This document shows positions 38,182-47,078 of a stretch of 64,000 nucleotides of DNA, piece by piece (the stretch's first letter is position 1; the number at the start of each line of letters is the position of its first letter). Below the pieces are notes generated by a model. That model was not told where the DNA came from and made no database searches. It saw only the letters and a list, made by a program, of their open reading frames with translations. This DNA comes from Pararhizobium qamdonense. Its GTDB lineage: Bacteria > Pseudomonadota > Alphaproteobacteria > Rhizobiales > Rhizobiaceae. A program made the translations under genes and the position numbers. The stretch is from positions 806,001 through 870,000 of the forward strand of contig NZ_CP119567.1 in assembly GCF_029277445.1 (NCBI RefSeq), written 5' to 3'.

Positions 38182-38236
38182 GGATTGCCTCTTTGAACCT
38201 GCCGGATCAGCAATTGGCCTTCCCCAGCCCCGCATC

Positions 38237-38252
38237 TGTGAAATAGCTCACA
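38237..38252. promoter_or_regulatory. CRP-type operator upstream of the P450-DyP gene
   Basis: TGTGAAATAGCTCACA matches TGTGA-N6-TCACA exactly, extended to CTGTGA...TCACAG by one flanking base on each side. Its centre is about 63 bp before the fusion-gene ATG, almost the same distance as the site before the eight-gene operon. It lies in the gap between the cyclase stop and the fusion start, so the fusion can be transcribed on its own under this control. Confidence 0.8.
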
Positions 38253-38263
38253 GTCTTGGGGTT

Positions 38264-40027
38264 TTATTCGCCGGCCAACTGGAAATTCTCGATGATGCTG
38301 TCATTGACCGAACGGTCCTTGAAGGGGATCCACTCGATCCACCGGCGTTCAAATTCCGGATGGCGGGTGCGGAAGAGTTTCGCCTCATGCCGCGCTTCAG
38401 GAAAATGCTCGCTCCTCGCCAGGGCACCGGCCTTGAGATAGCTCGCGTAGAAATAATTGGGGGCCAGGGCCAGCGAGCGGTTCGCCGCCTCGATCGCCGC
38501 TGGCCAATTGCCGTCGATCGTGTGTGCGGCGGCAAGCTCGCCGAGATTGTGGAAAAGATAGGGCTCGAAAGGGCTGAGCCGGATGGCTTCCTTCAGATTG
38601 TGAATGGCCTCGCGCGGCTGCAGCAGCAAGGCTCTCGCACTGCCGAGCCCGGTCAGCGCCAGCGAAAAACTTGGATTGATGTCGATCGCCTGCCGGAAGA
38701 GGTCAACCGCCGAATGCGGCCGCGCCTCGAGAATTTCGACGAAGCCGAGATAGCAGTAGGAGCGCGCATCGAGGCTATCCATCAGCGCCGCGCGGCGCGC
38801 ATAGCTTGCAACGATTTTCAGTTCGTCGCTGTCGGCGAAGTTCAGCCAGGATTTCCACAGGTGCCACCATGCCAGCTCGTTGAGCGCTGCACTGGAATTG
38901 GGATCTTCATTATGGGCCTGTCTGAAATAGGCATAGGCTTTGCCGGTATCTTCGGAGGAGCGGCGCCGCATGTGCCAGCGCCCCCGGCGCACCAGCTGCC
39001 AGGCCGATAGCGCCTCCGGCGGGACCTGGAACGTCCGTATCTGCTCGACCCGGTCGAACTCGTTTTCGAGGCGCGCGACAATCTCGCCGCCCAGTTCCCG
39101 CTGCAGGCGCAACAGCTCGTCGAAATCGCGCTCGAACCGTCCGGTCCAGATGACGCGGGAATTGGAACTGTCTGCGAGCGACGCGTCGAGACGAAGCCGC
39201 GTGGCATCGCCCGTCACTGCACCCGTCACGACGTAGCGCACGCCGAGCAGGTGGCCGATTGCGGCCGTGGTCAGCGACGGGTCTCGGAACTGGAAGCTCG
39301 AATCCCGCGATATGACCGGAACGGAGCGGGTGTTGGCCACCCCCGTCAGGATATCGTCGGCAATGCCATCGCACAGATAGTCAAGACGCGGATCGCCTGT
39401 GAGGTTCTTGAAGGGCAGCACGGCCAGTGCCGGCAGCTCTCCTTGCACGGCAGGCGGACCGGTTTGACCGCGCCCTTCCACCAGCGTGGAGACACCACTC
39501 TCGCCCGCGCTGGAGATGAACACCCGCACGGGAACGGAGATATTCTTCAGCTGAAACGGGCCAAGATCTGTAAATGTCAGCTGGAACTGCTGCTGAAGCT
39601 GCAGATAGGCCGTTTCCGTTAGTGCGATACCGCCATGCGGCGAAAATTCCTGCACGCGCGCCGCAATGTTGACCGTGTCGCCAAACACACCGTCGTCGCG
39701 AATAATCACCTGGCCGGCACTGATGCCCGTCCGGAACGGCATGATGCGGTCGCGCGCAACCGCACTGTTGATCTCCGCAATAGCTGCCTGGAATTGCAAC
39801 ACCGCCTGCAACGCAACGATGGGGTTTCCAAAGAGGGCCATGATACTGTCGCCCGCAGCCCCGAACGTATTGCCCCCGGCGCGCTCAACGGCTTCCACGA
39901 TCACTGCGCGACGCTCATCAAACAGCCGCAGCGCCTCTTCCTCATCGATATGCATGAGCTTGGAAAAGCCAACCGCATCGACAGAAACCACCGTCGCAAT
40001 CTGCCGCGGATGCCGTTGTTCACGCAT
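38264..40027 (-). CDS. class III adenylate/guanylate cyclase with TolB-like and TPR regions
   Basis: A 587-residue soluble protein. Residues about 8-165 are a class III cyclase catalytic domain with both metal-binding Asp residues (SVDAVGFS, Asp17; AAGDSIMALF, Asp60) and the GDTVNIAAR block carrying the substrate and transition-state residues (N120, R124), so it should be active. Residues about 200-300 resemble the TolB-like domain found in such rhizobial cyclases (LAVLPFKNLTGD). Residues 360-560 contain TPR-like helical repeats. The ATG at 40027 is chosen over the GTG at 40045. It lies directly upstream of the P450-DyP gene and near a CRP-type regulator, so it may supply the cAMP for that regulator. 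Confidence 0.92.
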   Translation of the reverse strand: MREQRHPRQIATVVSVDAVGFSKLMHIDEEEALRLFDERRAVIVEAVERAGGNTFGAAGDSIMALFGNPIVALQAVLQFQAAIAEINSAVARDRIMPFRTGISAGQVIIRDDGVFGDTVNIAARVQEFSPHGGIALTETAYLQLQQQFQLTFTDLGPFQLKNISVPVRVFISSAGESGVSTLVEGRGQTGPPAVQGELPALAVLPFKNLTGDPRLDYLCDGIADDILTGVANTRSVPVISRDSSFQFRDPSLTTAAIGHLLGVRYVVTGAVTGDATRLRLDASLADSSNSRVIWTGRFERDFDELLRLQRELGGEIVARLENEFDRVEQIRTFQVPPEALSAWQLVRRGRWHMRRRSSEDTGKAYAYFRQAHNEDPNSSAALNELAWWHLWKSWLNFADSDELKIVASYARRAALMDSLDARSYCYLGFVEILEARPHSAVDLFRQAIDINPSFSLALTGLGSARALLLQPREAIHNLKEAIRLSPFEPYLFHNLGELAAAHTIDGNWPAAIEAANRSLALAPNYFYASYLKAGALARSEHFPEARHEAKLFRTRHPEFERRWIEWIPFKDRSVNDSIIENFQLAGE

Positions 40028-40317
40028 CAGAGCAACGTCCCCCACTCGGATTAACGTATAAGCAATATGAAGATTAGCAAAGAGATGCTGTGAAGAGTAT
40101 GCACGGTTTCATATTTTTTCCAGCACTGCTGGTAGACATGCTGACGGGAATACAGTGGCCTGCTGCCGGCTAAGGCCGGTGACGTCAGCTCAACGCGTTT
40201 AAAATGTGCGCCTTGAATACCGGACGGCGTAAAAACGCACAATCACGATTCCTGATTTACACTTAACAAGGTTGGTTGCACCTTGATTTGCTGTCTGCTT
40301 CTTAAACGGAGACGAGA

Positions 40318-42351
40318 TCAATTCCCACCCTTAACAACAGTCTGCGATTCACCATGAATAGTGGAGAATATCGGCTGGAATACTGGTGCCAGAAACTTGG
40401 CACCTTGCAGCGACAGGTGGTCCCCGTCCTTATAGAGAACTTTTCCATCGGCCATGGCGTGGCATTTTTCACTGTCGCACAGGGCCTTCATGGGATCGAC
40501 CAGAAAAGAGCCACTTTCTTCCGCGCTGAGCGTTAATATTTGCCGTGACAGCGCCTGCCTGCGTTGCGTGTATGCGAGCGGAGGAGCGATATCGAGAGAC
40601 AAGCCGGTCATTTTGGCGCGCGCCAGCGCTTCTGGCACATCACGCCCCATTTCCGGCACGTCCATGACCAAGACGACTCGTGTGCCCTGCTGGGCAAGCT
40701 TGGCGATGGTCGTGCGGAAGCTTGCAAGGATGGGGGCAGAGAAGTCTTCCAGTTCCGGCTGAGGTGACGCATCGAAGTAAATTCCCTCGCCTGGCAGTTC
40801 CGCCCGGTGAACATATTTGGGCCAGTAACCGACCAGAAAGACGAACGGGAATTTTTCCCTTTCGATCAGGTCCATGATGGCCTTGTTGGTGTCCTTGCAC
40901 CGATCGACGAAATGCTGGGGACCAAACACTGTATCGGGAAGCGGCGGGCAGGATGCCCGCCCGACAAACTTGCCGGATACGCCGCTTTGAAGCGCCGCAT
41001 CGCTGATCGCCGGCGCAATGGCCGCTGCGTGAGAATCTCCCCAGACAAGGAATTGAGGCTTCCCATCGCCCGAAGCCCCCATGGCGCAGAGGTTTCCCTC
41101 GCGGATGGCACCCAGTTGCAAACCGCTCCCGTCGGTATCCGTAAAGCATTTTTCCGACAGGAACGGACCTTTATCGTAAGTGGCCGCGTACAGCGCGTAG
41201 ACGTCCTTTGGCAACCGTTGGGGAATACCGCCCATGTCCTTGACGATAAAACCGAACGCGACCGCCGCGATCATGGCGCCGCCACTGACACCGAGCATAA
41301 TCAGCTTTGACGATGCGACCGCGCCATAACGTGCCGGCTGTTCGATCAAGCGCCAGGAGAGATAGGTGAAGAAAAACGAGAGAACTACGACCTGAACGCT
41401 GTTCATGAAAGTCAGTTCATGACCCAGCCAATTTCTGAAAAAGACGATAACGGGCCAATGCCAAAGATAGAGGGAATAGGAGAGCCGCCCGATAGCAACA
41501 AAGACACGGCTGTTTAAAACGGCCGCAACAATTCCGTCTTTGGCGCCGGCATGAATGACCAGAGCGGTCGCCACGCATGGGAGCGCCGCGTAAACGCCTG
41601 GAAACGGCGTTTCACGGGAATAGAGGAAAACGGCAGCCAAAATGCCACCGATCCCCAAAAGGCTAAGATATTTCGGTAATCCAGCGCGGTAGTCCGGACG
41701 CGGCAGTATCGCGACCGCCGAGCCAATCAGAAGCTCCCAAACGCGGAAATGAAGGAAATAGAAGGCTTTTTCCGGGGAATGAAACACCGCCCAACTGCTG
41801 GCGGCAAACGATGCCAAAAGCACGGTCAGCAAGATCCCGGTCAAATGTTTTCTGGCGTATCTGTGGGCAAGCACGAGCGCCACGGGAAAGACGATGTAGA
41901 ATTGCTCTTCCAGCGACAGTGACCAGGTATGCAGCAGCGGTTTGAATTCGGCGGCGATATCGAAGTAGCCGCTCTCGCTCTCAAAAAGCAGGTTCGACGT
42001 GAACAGCGCTGCCGCTCTCACACTTTCGGCAAAATATTCAAACTCCTTCGGCATGAAGAGGAACCATGCCACGACTGACGTCGCCAGGATCATTGAAAAC
42101 AATGCAGGCAGGATGCGGCGGATGCGCCGCAGGTAGAACCTGCCAAAACTGAAGTCATCCTGGTCCAGATCGGCCATGATCACTCTGGCCATGAAATAGC
42201 CGGAGAGAACGAAAAACACATCGACTCCGACAAAACCGCCGGGAAACCAGGAGATATCCGCGTGGAAAAACAGGACGGGCAGAATTGCGACGGCTCTTAG
42301 TCCGTCAAGGTCTGGCCTGTAATCAAGATGTCTGTTGGCCACTGCTTCCAT
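40318..42351 (-). CDS. acyltransferase-3 / SGNH-domain membrane protein (OafA-like)
   Basis: A 677-residue inner-membrane O-acyltransferase. The N-terminal 350 residues carry about ten hydrophobic segments and the acyltransferase-3 signatures (YRPDLDGLRAVAILPVLFFH, FFVLSGYFM, FYLRRIRRILPA). The C-terminal part is a periplasmic SGNH domain with GDSH (VWGDSHAAAI) and the late DxxH (DGDHLSLQG). Such proteins acetylate O-antigen, exopolysaccharide or peptidoglycan. Neighbouring glycosyltransferases support a role in surface-glycan decoration. Confidence 0.92.
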   Translation of the reverse strand: MEAVANRHLDYRPDLDGLRAVAILPVLFFHADISWFPGGFVGVDVFFVLSGYFMARVIMADLDQDDFSFGRFYLRRIRRILPALFSMILATSVVAWFLFMPKEFEYFAESVRAAALFTSNLLFESESGYFDIAAEFKPLLHTWSLSLEEQFYIVFPVALVLAHRYARKHLTGILLTVLLASFAASSWAVFHSPEKAFYFLHFRVWELLIGSAVAILPRPDYRAGLPKYLSLLGIGGILAAVFLYSRETPFPGVYAALPCVATALVIHAGAKDGIVAAVLNSRVFVAIGRLSYSLYLWHWPVIVFFRNWLGHELTFMNSVQVVVLSFFFTYLSWRLIEQPARYGAVASSKLIMLGVSGGAMIAAVAFGFIVKDMGGIPQRLPKDVYALYAATYDKGPFLSEKCFTDTDGSGLQLGAIREGNLCAMGASGDGKPQFLVWGDSHAAAIAPAISDAALQSGVSGKFVGRASCPPLPDTVFGPQHFVDRCKDTNKAIMDLIEREKFPFVFLVGYWPKYVHRAELPGEGIYFDASPQPELEDFSAPILASFRTTIAKLAQQGTRVVLVMDVPEMGRDVPEALARAKMTGLSLDIAPPLAYTQRRQALSRQILTLSAEESGSFLVDPMKALCDSEKCHAMADGKVLYKDGDHLSLQGAKFLAPVFQPIFSTIHGESQTVVKGGN

Positions 42352-42799
42352 CCATTTAGCGAACTCACTTGGTCTTCGTCACGCGACGCCTACATGCAGG
42401 AGGCCGTGTATAGGAAGGTTTCCGATCGGTGTCCAAATCATTGATCAGAAAAAATGCCGCACTTCTGCAACGTGAACGAACTCCAGAGCGACCATTGAGT
42501 GCGCATCATCACTTACTGCAGCCTGTACGGGCATATATGCTACAAGAATAATCCGCAGCACGAATTGTATCGGAATTGCCTATCCCGCAATTGTGGAAGA
42601 TAAAGGATGATCTTGTTCAATTGTTTGCATCATCCTGCCGCAGATACGCCTGAAATCCTTGGATTACAGCACGGCCAAGCCAGCCTATTTTATCCGAACA
42701 TCCTGAAATCTAACGGGGAAATACAGAAATCGCTGGCGCTCTACGGGAAAACGGATTTATATTTTACTGCCAAAACTCCAGATACCCGCAGGTTTTTCC
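42352..42799. other. AT-richer intergenic region, no confident gene
   Basis: Between the divergent acyltransferase and the next plus-strand gene. The base composition is lower in GC than the surroundings. One open frame (42607-42909) begins with a weak ribosome-binding context but runs on in the wrong frame over the downstream gene and has no recognisable features. The region probably holds the divergent promoters. No palindrome or RNA fold stands out. Confidence 0.35.
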
Positions 42800-43504
42800 T
42801 TGAATACAGACATCGATCATCTCCAGAATTTTCGAGCGGAACACCGCAAATGGCTTACCAAGCTGGGAATTTTGGATCGGCCCTGGCTTCTGTTCGGATC
42901 TGCGCCTGACCCGACCCTTCCACAGGAAATTCTGCAGAACTGCGCGCGCGTGGATATCAACAATGCGGGAAAAACCGCAAATCAGCTTGGGCTCCCCCCT
43001 GCTGACCTGACATTCCGCAAGAAAAAGAAGTCCTGGGAGGAGCACCCCTATGTGCGGACGCGGGGTCTTTTGTGGCTCCATACGAGACCGCTCTGGGTCA
43101 TGCATCTCAAACTCCTGTTGAAACCCAACGTTCGCTACAAAAGCCTGATGCGGGCAACAAAGAGTGACCGGGAGGCGATCGTTCACCACGTCAGCGGCGG
43201 CCTGCCTGCGGAGATCGGAGACGTGGGCAAAGTGACGAACGGCGTTGCAGCGCTGTGTTATGCGCTCTTCATGGGTGTGCCCTCTGTGACGCTGGCTGGC
43301 TTCTCCTTGCAGAAAATGGGGCATTCCTACAATGCCAAGGGAAGCGTTCGCAGACAGATCGAGGAGGATACCTTCGTGCTGACGCAATTGCGCGATCGAG
43401 GCGATGTCTTCACCACCGAGCGGGACCTTTCAGACTATGTGGGCATCCCGCTTGCCCAAAGCTACCAGGATATCTCCGCCGTAGAGCCTGGTGTAAAACG
43501 CTGA
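42800..43504 (+). CDS. MptE/DUF115-like Rossmann protein, glycan cluster
   Basis: A 234-residue protein probably started by TTG at 42800 (AGG 7 bases upstream; no in-frame ATG exists between the upstream stop and this point). Two signature positions are shared with three other proteins in this locus: a nucleotide-binding-like loop WLLFGSAPDP near the start and a strand VTLAGFSLQKMG late in the chain. In MptE/DUF115-like and some sialyltransferase-like proteins such loops bind a nucleotide sugar or pterin phosphate. It probably acts in surface-glycan assembly, but the exact reaction is unknown. Confidence 0.6.
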   Translation: MNTDIDHLQNFRAEHRKWLTKLGILDRPWLLFGSAPDPTLPQEILQNCARVDINNAGKTANQLGLPPADLTFRKKKKSWEEHPYVRTRGLLWLHTRPLWVMHLKLLLKPNVRYKSLMRATKSDREAIVHHVSGGLPAEIGDVGKVTNGVAALCYALFMGVPSVTLAGFSLQKMGHSYNAKGSVRRQIEEDTFVLTQLRDRGDVFTTERDLSDYVGIPLAQSYQDISAVEPGVKR

Positions 43505-43516
43505 CCGGGCTGCCGG

Positions 43517-45007
43517 TCAGGGACGCTCGATCCAACTATAGCCGAAGCGATAGGTGTCGCCGCTTTTTCCCCGATGATAGGGAATGCTGAGAAAACGGCT
43601 TTCCAGCCTTTCTGCCGCTATGCCGTTTTTTGCCAGAAATGCGATGATGTTTGGCGGAATGCTCTGCCGATCGTCACCCTCGGCTGACCAAACCGCAAGA
43701 AGCAGGCCCGCGGGTACAGGAAGAGTGCCGATTTCTGCGGGAAAGTACGTCAGGAACACGGGTGTATCGGGAAACTCGATCTTCAGATTGCCTGCCAGAA
43801 TACGGTCATCCACGACGACCCCGCTTGGCTTCGCATCCCGATCGTTCAAAACGCTGTGGGTAAAATCGCTATAGGGTGTATGCGCAAAGGAATAGCGGCC
43901 AATCATGGGACCAGCATAAACGCTGGCAAAAAGCATCAGGATTGTGCCAACGGACAGGAAAGCCACAATCCCCACAAACTTTGGCAATCGCGGTGAAGCC
44001 TCGATGTGAGCCGCATCGATCTTGGCTGCAAGATAAAGCGGCGTCAGGATAATGAAGAGCACAAGCCATTTTTCGCGGACATGTGTCGCTTGAATTCCGA
44101 TGACAATAACAGCCACGATCACCAGACAGGCAACGAGCATGCGTCCGGTGACGCGCGTCCATTGGCTTTCAGCCTTGGCGATCTCTTTGAGGTGACCGTA
44201 GAAGACAAGGCCGAACACGGCGGCCGGAATGGCGATGCTCTTGACGATCGCGATACACAAGGCGAGGAGCCCATGAAAGACATGGGGTAAGACTGCGGAT
44301 TCGGCGCCTTCCTTCATTTCGCTGATCGTGCCGCCGCTTGCCAGGGCGAGGTTTGAAAACACCCAGTAGATATGCGGAGCGGCGACGACAAACGCCGCCG
44401 CTGCAGCCAGAAGAACTCTCCAGTCGAAAAGTCGCTTGCGCAATTCCGGATCCGGCAAAATGGCGATAACAGCTGCAACGGGGATGACCACGAAATTATA
44501 CTTCGCAAGGACACCCAGCCCGACAGCAAGACCCGTCATCAGATAGGTGGACAGGCGCGGTGTTTTGAGAGTTTCCAGGAACCCGTAGAGAAACAGAGAC
44601 ACGGTAAACAACGCGGCAACCGTATGAGAAAGGTCGCGTTGCACAAGGAGAAAGATGGCCGGCACGGTCAATATGCCCAGCATCGCCATCATGGAGAGGG
44701 CGCGATCCGAGATGATCGCCCGCGCCGCCAACCCATAGAAAAACAGAGCGCACAGCAGAAAGCCGTTTTTTACGATCGTCAATGTGGCGACCGATATTCC
44801 GAACATGCCGGAAACGATATATTGCAACCAGTTGTAGAGAGGCGGTTGCGTTCCGTATCCAGCCAGAAAGAACTGGGATAAAAATGCCTGTTCCGACTCG
44901 TCGATCTCGAGAGATTCCTGCCGCAGCAACCTGACGGTGACGCTGATCAGGCAATATATCGCCACCAAAAAGAAAACCAGTTCTGGCTTGCGGACCAATA
45001 ATTTCAT
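43517..45007 (-). CDS. GT39/ArnT-like membrane glycosyltransferase
   Basis: A 496-residue integral membrane protein with many hydrophobic segments and an early acidic motif in a periplasmic loop (EIDESEQAFLSQF, followed by TQPPLYNWLQ), typical of GT39 protein O-mannosyltransferase/ArnT-like enzymes that use polyprenyl-phosphate sugars. The C-terminal soluble part ends in FGYSW. It is convergent with the preceding gene (12-bp gap). It may transfer a sugar to lipid A or another surface acceptor. Confidence 0.85.
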   Translation of the reverse strand: MKLLVRKPELVFFLVAIYCLISVTVRLLRQESLEIDESEQAFLSQFFLAGYGTQPPLYNWLQYIVSGMFGISVATLTIVKNGFLLCALFFYGLAARAIISDRALSMMAMLGILTVPAIFLLVQRDLSHTVAALFTVSLFLYGFLETLKTPRLSTYLMTGLAVGLGVLAKYNFVVIPVAAVIAILPDPELRKRLFDWRVLLAAAAAFVVAAPHIYWVFSNLALASGGTISEMKEGAESAVLPHVFHGLLALCIAIVKSIAIPAAVFGLVFYGHLKEIAKAESQWTRVTGRMLVACLVIVAVIVIGIQATHVREKWLVLFIILTPLYLAAKIDAAHIEASPRLPKFVGIVAFLSVGTILMLFASVYAGPMIGRYSFAHTPYSDFTHSVLNDRDAKPSGVVVDDRILAGNLKIEFPDTPVFLTYFPAEIGTLPVPAGLLLAVWSAEGDDRQSIPPNIIAFLAKNGIAAERLESRFLSIPYHRGKSGDTYRFGYSWIERP

Positions 45008-45338
45008 CGTCTGCTTTCTACCAATAGCGCCGGAATATTAGGCACCTATATCAAGTTCGGTGCGATTGCCAGCTTGCCGACACCCTCCGCACTGCCGTTC
45101 GCAGCAAGCTGACGCTTACGTAATGCAAGCGTTGCCCGGCATTCGCCCTTGAAGGCCATGACGAGGCGGCTATTTTAGTTGCTCGATGAGGATGACACCC
45201 CTAAGCTTGCATTTCGACAGAAGGGATGGAACTGGAAAACAAAATGCAGAGTGATGCATATCTCTGGAACTGTTGTGCAGCTGGAAACAACCACCCGCTG
45301 CACTTAACCTGACCTGAAACTTGAGAATCGGAACAGTT
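45008..45338. other. divergent intergenic region
   Basis: Lies between the GT39-like gene (minus) and a glycosyltransferase gene (plus) and should hold both promoters. A small inverted repeat (CAGCTTGC at 45070-45077 and GCAAGCTG at 45104-45111) is visible. Nothing protein-like was accepted. Confidence 0.4.
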
Positions 45339-46022
45339 ATGACGGACAAAGCGAACGTATACATCGGCTTCGACAGCAAGGAAGTCGTCGCCTATCACGT
45401 GCTCACCCAGAGCATTTTGGAGAAAAGCTCCATCCCAGTCTCTTTCACGCCCATCTCGTTGGACAATGTAGGACAGATTTTCACGCGCGAACGAAATGCG
45501 CTTCAATCGACAGAGTTTTCATTTTCCCGGTTCCTGGTCCCATATCTGAGCAATTTTGAAGGCTGGTCCCTGTTTGCCGATTGCGACATGCTCATGCGCA
45601 CCGATATCGCCAAGCTGTGGGAATTGCGCGACGACCGTTATGCGGCGATGTGCGTCAAACATAACTATGTCCCGAAGGTCGAAACGAAATTTCTCGGGCA
45701 GGTTCAGACCAAATACGAGAAAAAGAATTGGTCGAGCGTCATTCTGTTCAACAATGCCAAATGCAAAAAACTTGACCTGGACTATGTCAACAGCGCAACC
45801 GGCCTTGAGCTTCACCAGTTCAAATGGCTGGAATCGGAGGAGCTGATCGGCGAACTCCCACCGACCTGGAACTGGCTGGTGAACGAATACGAACACAATG
45901 AAAACGCCGATCTCGTGCACTTCACAGACGGCGGCCCCTATTTCGAAGAGTACAAGAACGACGACTATGCGCAGGAGTGGTTTGATGCGCGCGAACGTGT
46001 GCTTTTCGTTCAACAGCGTTGA
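45339..46022 (+). CDS. glycosyltransferase, GT8-like
   Basis: A soluble glycosyltransferase of about 227 residues with a GT-A fold pattern: early strand NVYIGFDSKEVVAYHVL and a DxD metal/nucleotide-sugar motif (LFADCDMLMRTDI), then GPYFEEYKNDDYAQEW near the end. The ATG at 45339 is used; an in-frame TTG at 45321 is the alternative. A strong bidirectional terminator follows directly. It is probably part of the surface-glycan locus; donor and acceptor are unknown. Confidence 0.8.
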   Translation: MTDKANVYIGFDSKEVVAYHVLTQSILEKSSIPVSFTPISLDNVGQIFTRERNALQSTEFSFSRFLVPYLSNFEGWSLFADCDMLMRTDIAKLWELRDDRYAAMCVKHNYVPKVETKFLGQVQTKYEKKNWSSVILFNNAKCKKLDLDYVNSATGLELHQFKWLESEELIGELPPTWNWLVNEYEHNENADLVHFTDGGPYFEEYKNDDYAQEWFDARERVLFVQQR

Positions 46023-46043
46023 GGCTTGAAGCCGTCATCGATT

Positions 46044-46068
46044 ACAGCCCCGGTTGCGCCGGGGCTGT
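46044..46068. terminator. bidirectional hairpin terminator
   Basis: ACAGCCCCGG (46044-46053) pairs perfectly with CCGGGGCTGT (46059-46068) across a 5-base loop. It sits between two convergent genes (stop at 46022 and stop at 46078), with a short T-run on the plus side (GTTTTA). Confidence 0.75.
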
Positions 46069-46077
46069 AGGCCCGTT

Positions 46078-46989
46078 TTAGAGCGGCGTGCGATGCCTGG
46101 AAAATGTGTCGTTGTAGTCCAAGCCGATCAGCTCAAGTGCAGATGTTGACGAGTAGTTTTCGAGCTCGACACCGTTTTCGCTGGCAAATTCTTTGGCGAG
46201 CGCCAAATGGCTGAGAATACGGCCCTGTCCCCTTTGAATTCCTGTGAAGCTGCGGGTTTCCTTCTCATAAAAGCGGGGCTCGTTGGCGTTGGCGATGTCT
46301 ATGCCCAGAAAACCCAGTTTTTTCACCCCCAGCGACAAGGCAAACTGTACCGCTGACACGACGACCGAGCCGCCCCGGAAGACACCGGCACCAGGGTCTG
46401 TCGAAAACCCAGCTTCTCCGTCAGTGCTCAGCCTTATGTAAGGCAGCGCCTTCAATTCAGCGATGCCTCTGCGCTTGTGCCGGTATGGTTTTTGAACATC
46501 GTCGGAAAAAATGATTTGCCGATGTTGCAGCCAGGATCGATCCTGCTCGCAAATTGCTCTGATCACGCTGACGGAGAAAACGCATGGACAATGCGGCGGA
46601 ATTCTTTGAAAGAGATCGAAGTGGTTCCAGACAAATCTTTCATCATCGATGACAACGGCGAGTGGTGCTGCGATCTGATCGGGCACGAGATGCAGGGATC
46701 CGTTCAAAGGAATGCATGAATTTTCTTCCGCGCGCGACAAGTCGCAACTCCCGATGGAAGGTCCTGTGCCGACGATATAGATGGCCGGGCTTTGCGTATG
46801 AATGCCCTCGGCGCTGATCAACCGCCCAACCAGAGTACCGCAGAAATGGATCGAGCCGCGCTCCTGCCGGGTCGGCGGAATGAGCTTGAGACCGGGAAGC
46901 CAATCCTGCGCATGGGCGCGGGATTTTCCGCCGAAGAGCTGGGCAGCTAGCTTTATGAACGTCCTTGATAAAGGGCGATTTGCGGGCAT
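46078..46989 (-). CDS. MptE/DUF115-like Rossmann protein, glycan cluster
   Basis: A 303-residue protein with the glycine-rich loop IYIVGTGPSIGSCDL and the later strand LGFLGIDIANAN, the pair of signatures seen in MptE-like/DUF115 and related glycan-biosynthesis proteins. Intervening segments include VVIDDERFVW and a histidine-containing SVSVIRAICEQD. AGAGAGGG lies upstream of the ATG. Three relatives are encoded nearby. It is presumably involved in capsular or LPS glycan assembly; the reaction is not known. Confidence 0.65.
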   Translation of the reverse strand: MPANRPLSRTFIKLAAQLFGGKSRAHAQDWLPGLKLIPPTRQERGSIHFCGTLVGRLISAEGIHTQSPAIYIVGTGPSIGSCDLSRAEENSCIPLNGSLHLVPDQIAAPLAVVIDDERFVWNHFDLFQRIPPHCPCVFSVSVIRAICEQDRSWLQHRQIIFSDDVQKPYRHKRRGIAELKALPYIRLSTDGEAGFSTDPGAGVFRGGSVVVSAVQFALSLGVKKLGFLGIDIANANEPRFYEKETRSFTGIQRGQGRILSHLALAKEFASENGVELENYSSTSALELIGLDYNDTFSRHRTPL

Positions 46990-47078
46990 TGGCTAACCCT
47001 CTCTTTTCATGTGTCGCTCTTGCATATGCGGCTACGACAGCGCGCCGGCCAAGATCAGCATGAGGCTGTCACGGGATA

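Noticed and set aside
36469..38196. Long plus-strand frame opposite the P450 part of the fusion
   Set aside because: Antisense shadow of the fusion gene, with no recognisable domain or ribosome-binding site.
40089..40105. TGTGA half-site upstream of the cyclase
   Set aside because: The second half does not match TCACA at the required spacing, so it is not counted as a CRP-type site.
40051..40242. 63-residue minus-strand frame between the cyclase and the acyltransferase
   Set aside because: No ribosome-binding site, no protein-like pattern and it lies in a likely promoter region.
42607..42909. Open frame upstream of and overlapping the MptE-like gene, 100 residues
   Set aside because: It overlaps the better-supported gene in another frame for about 110 bp, has only a weak ribosome-binding context and its second half has no protein-like pattern.
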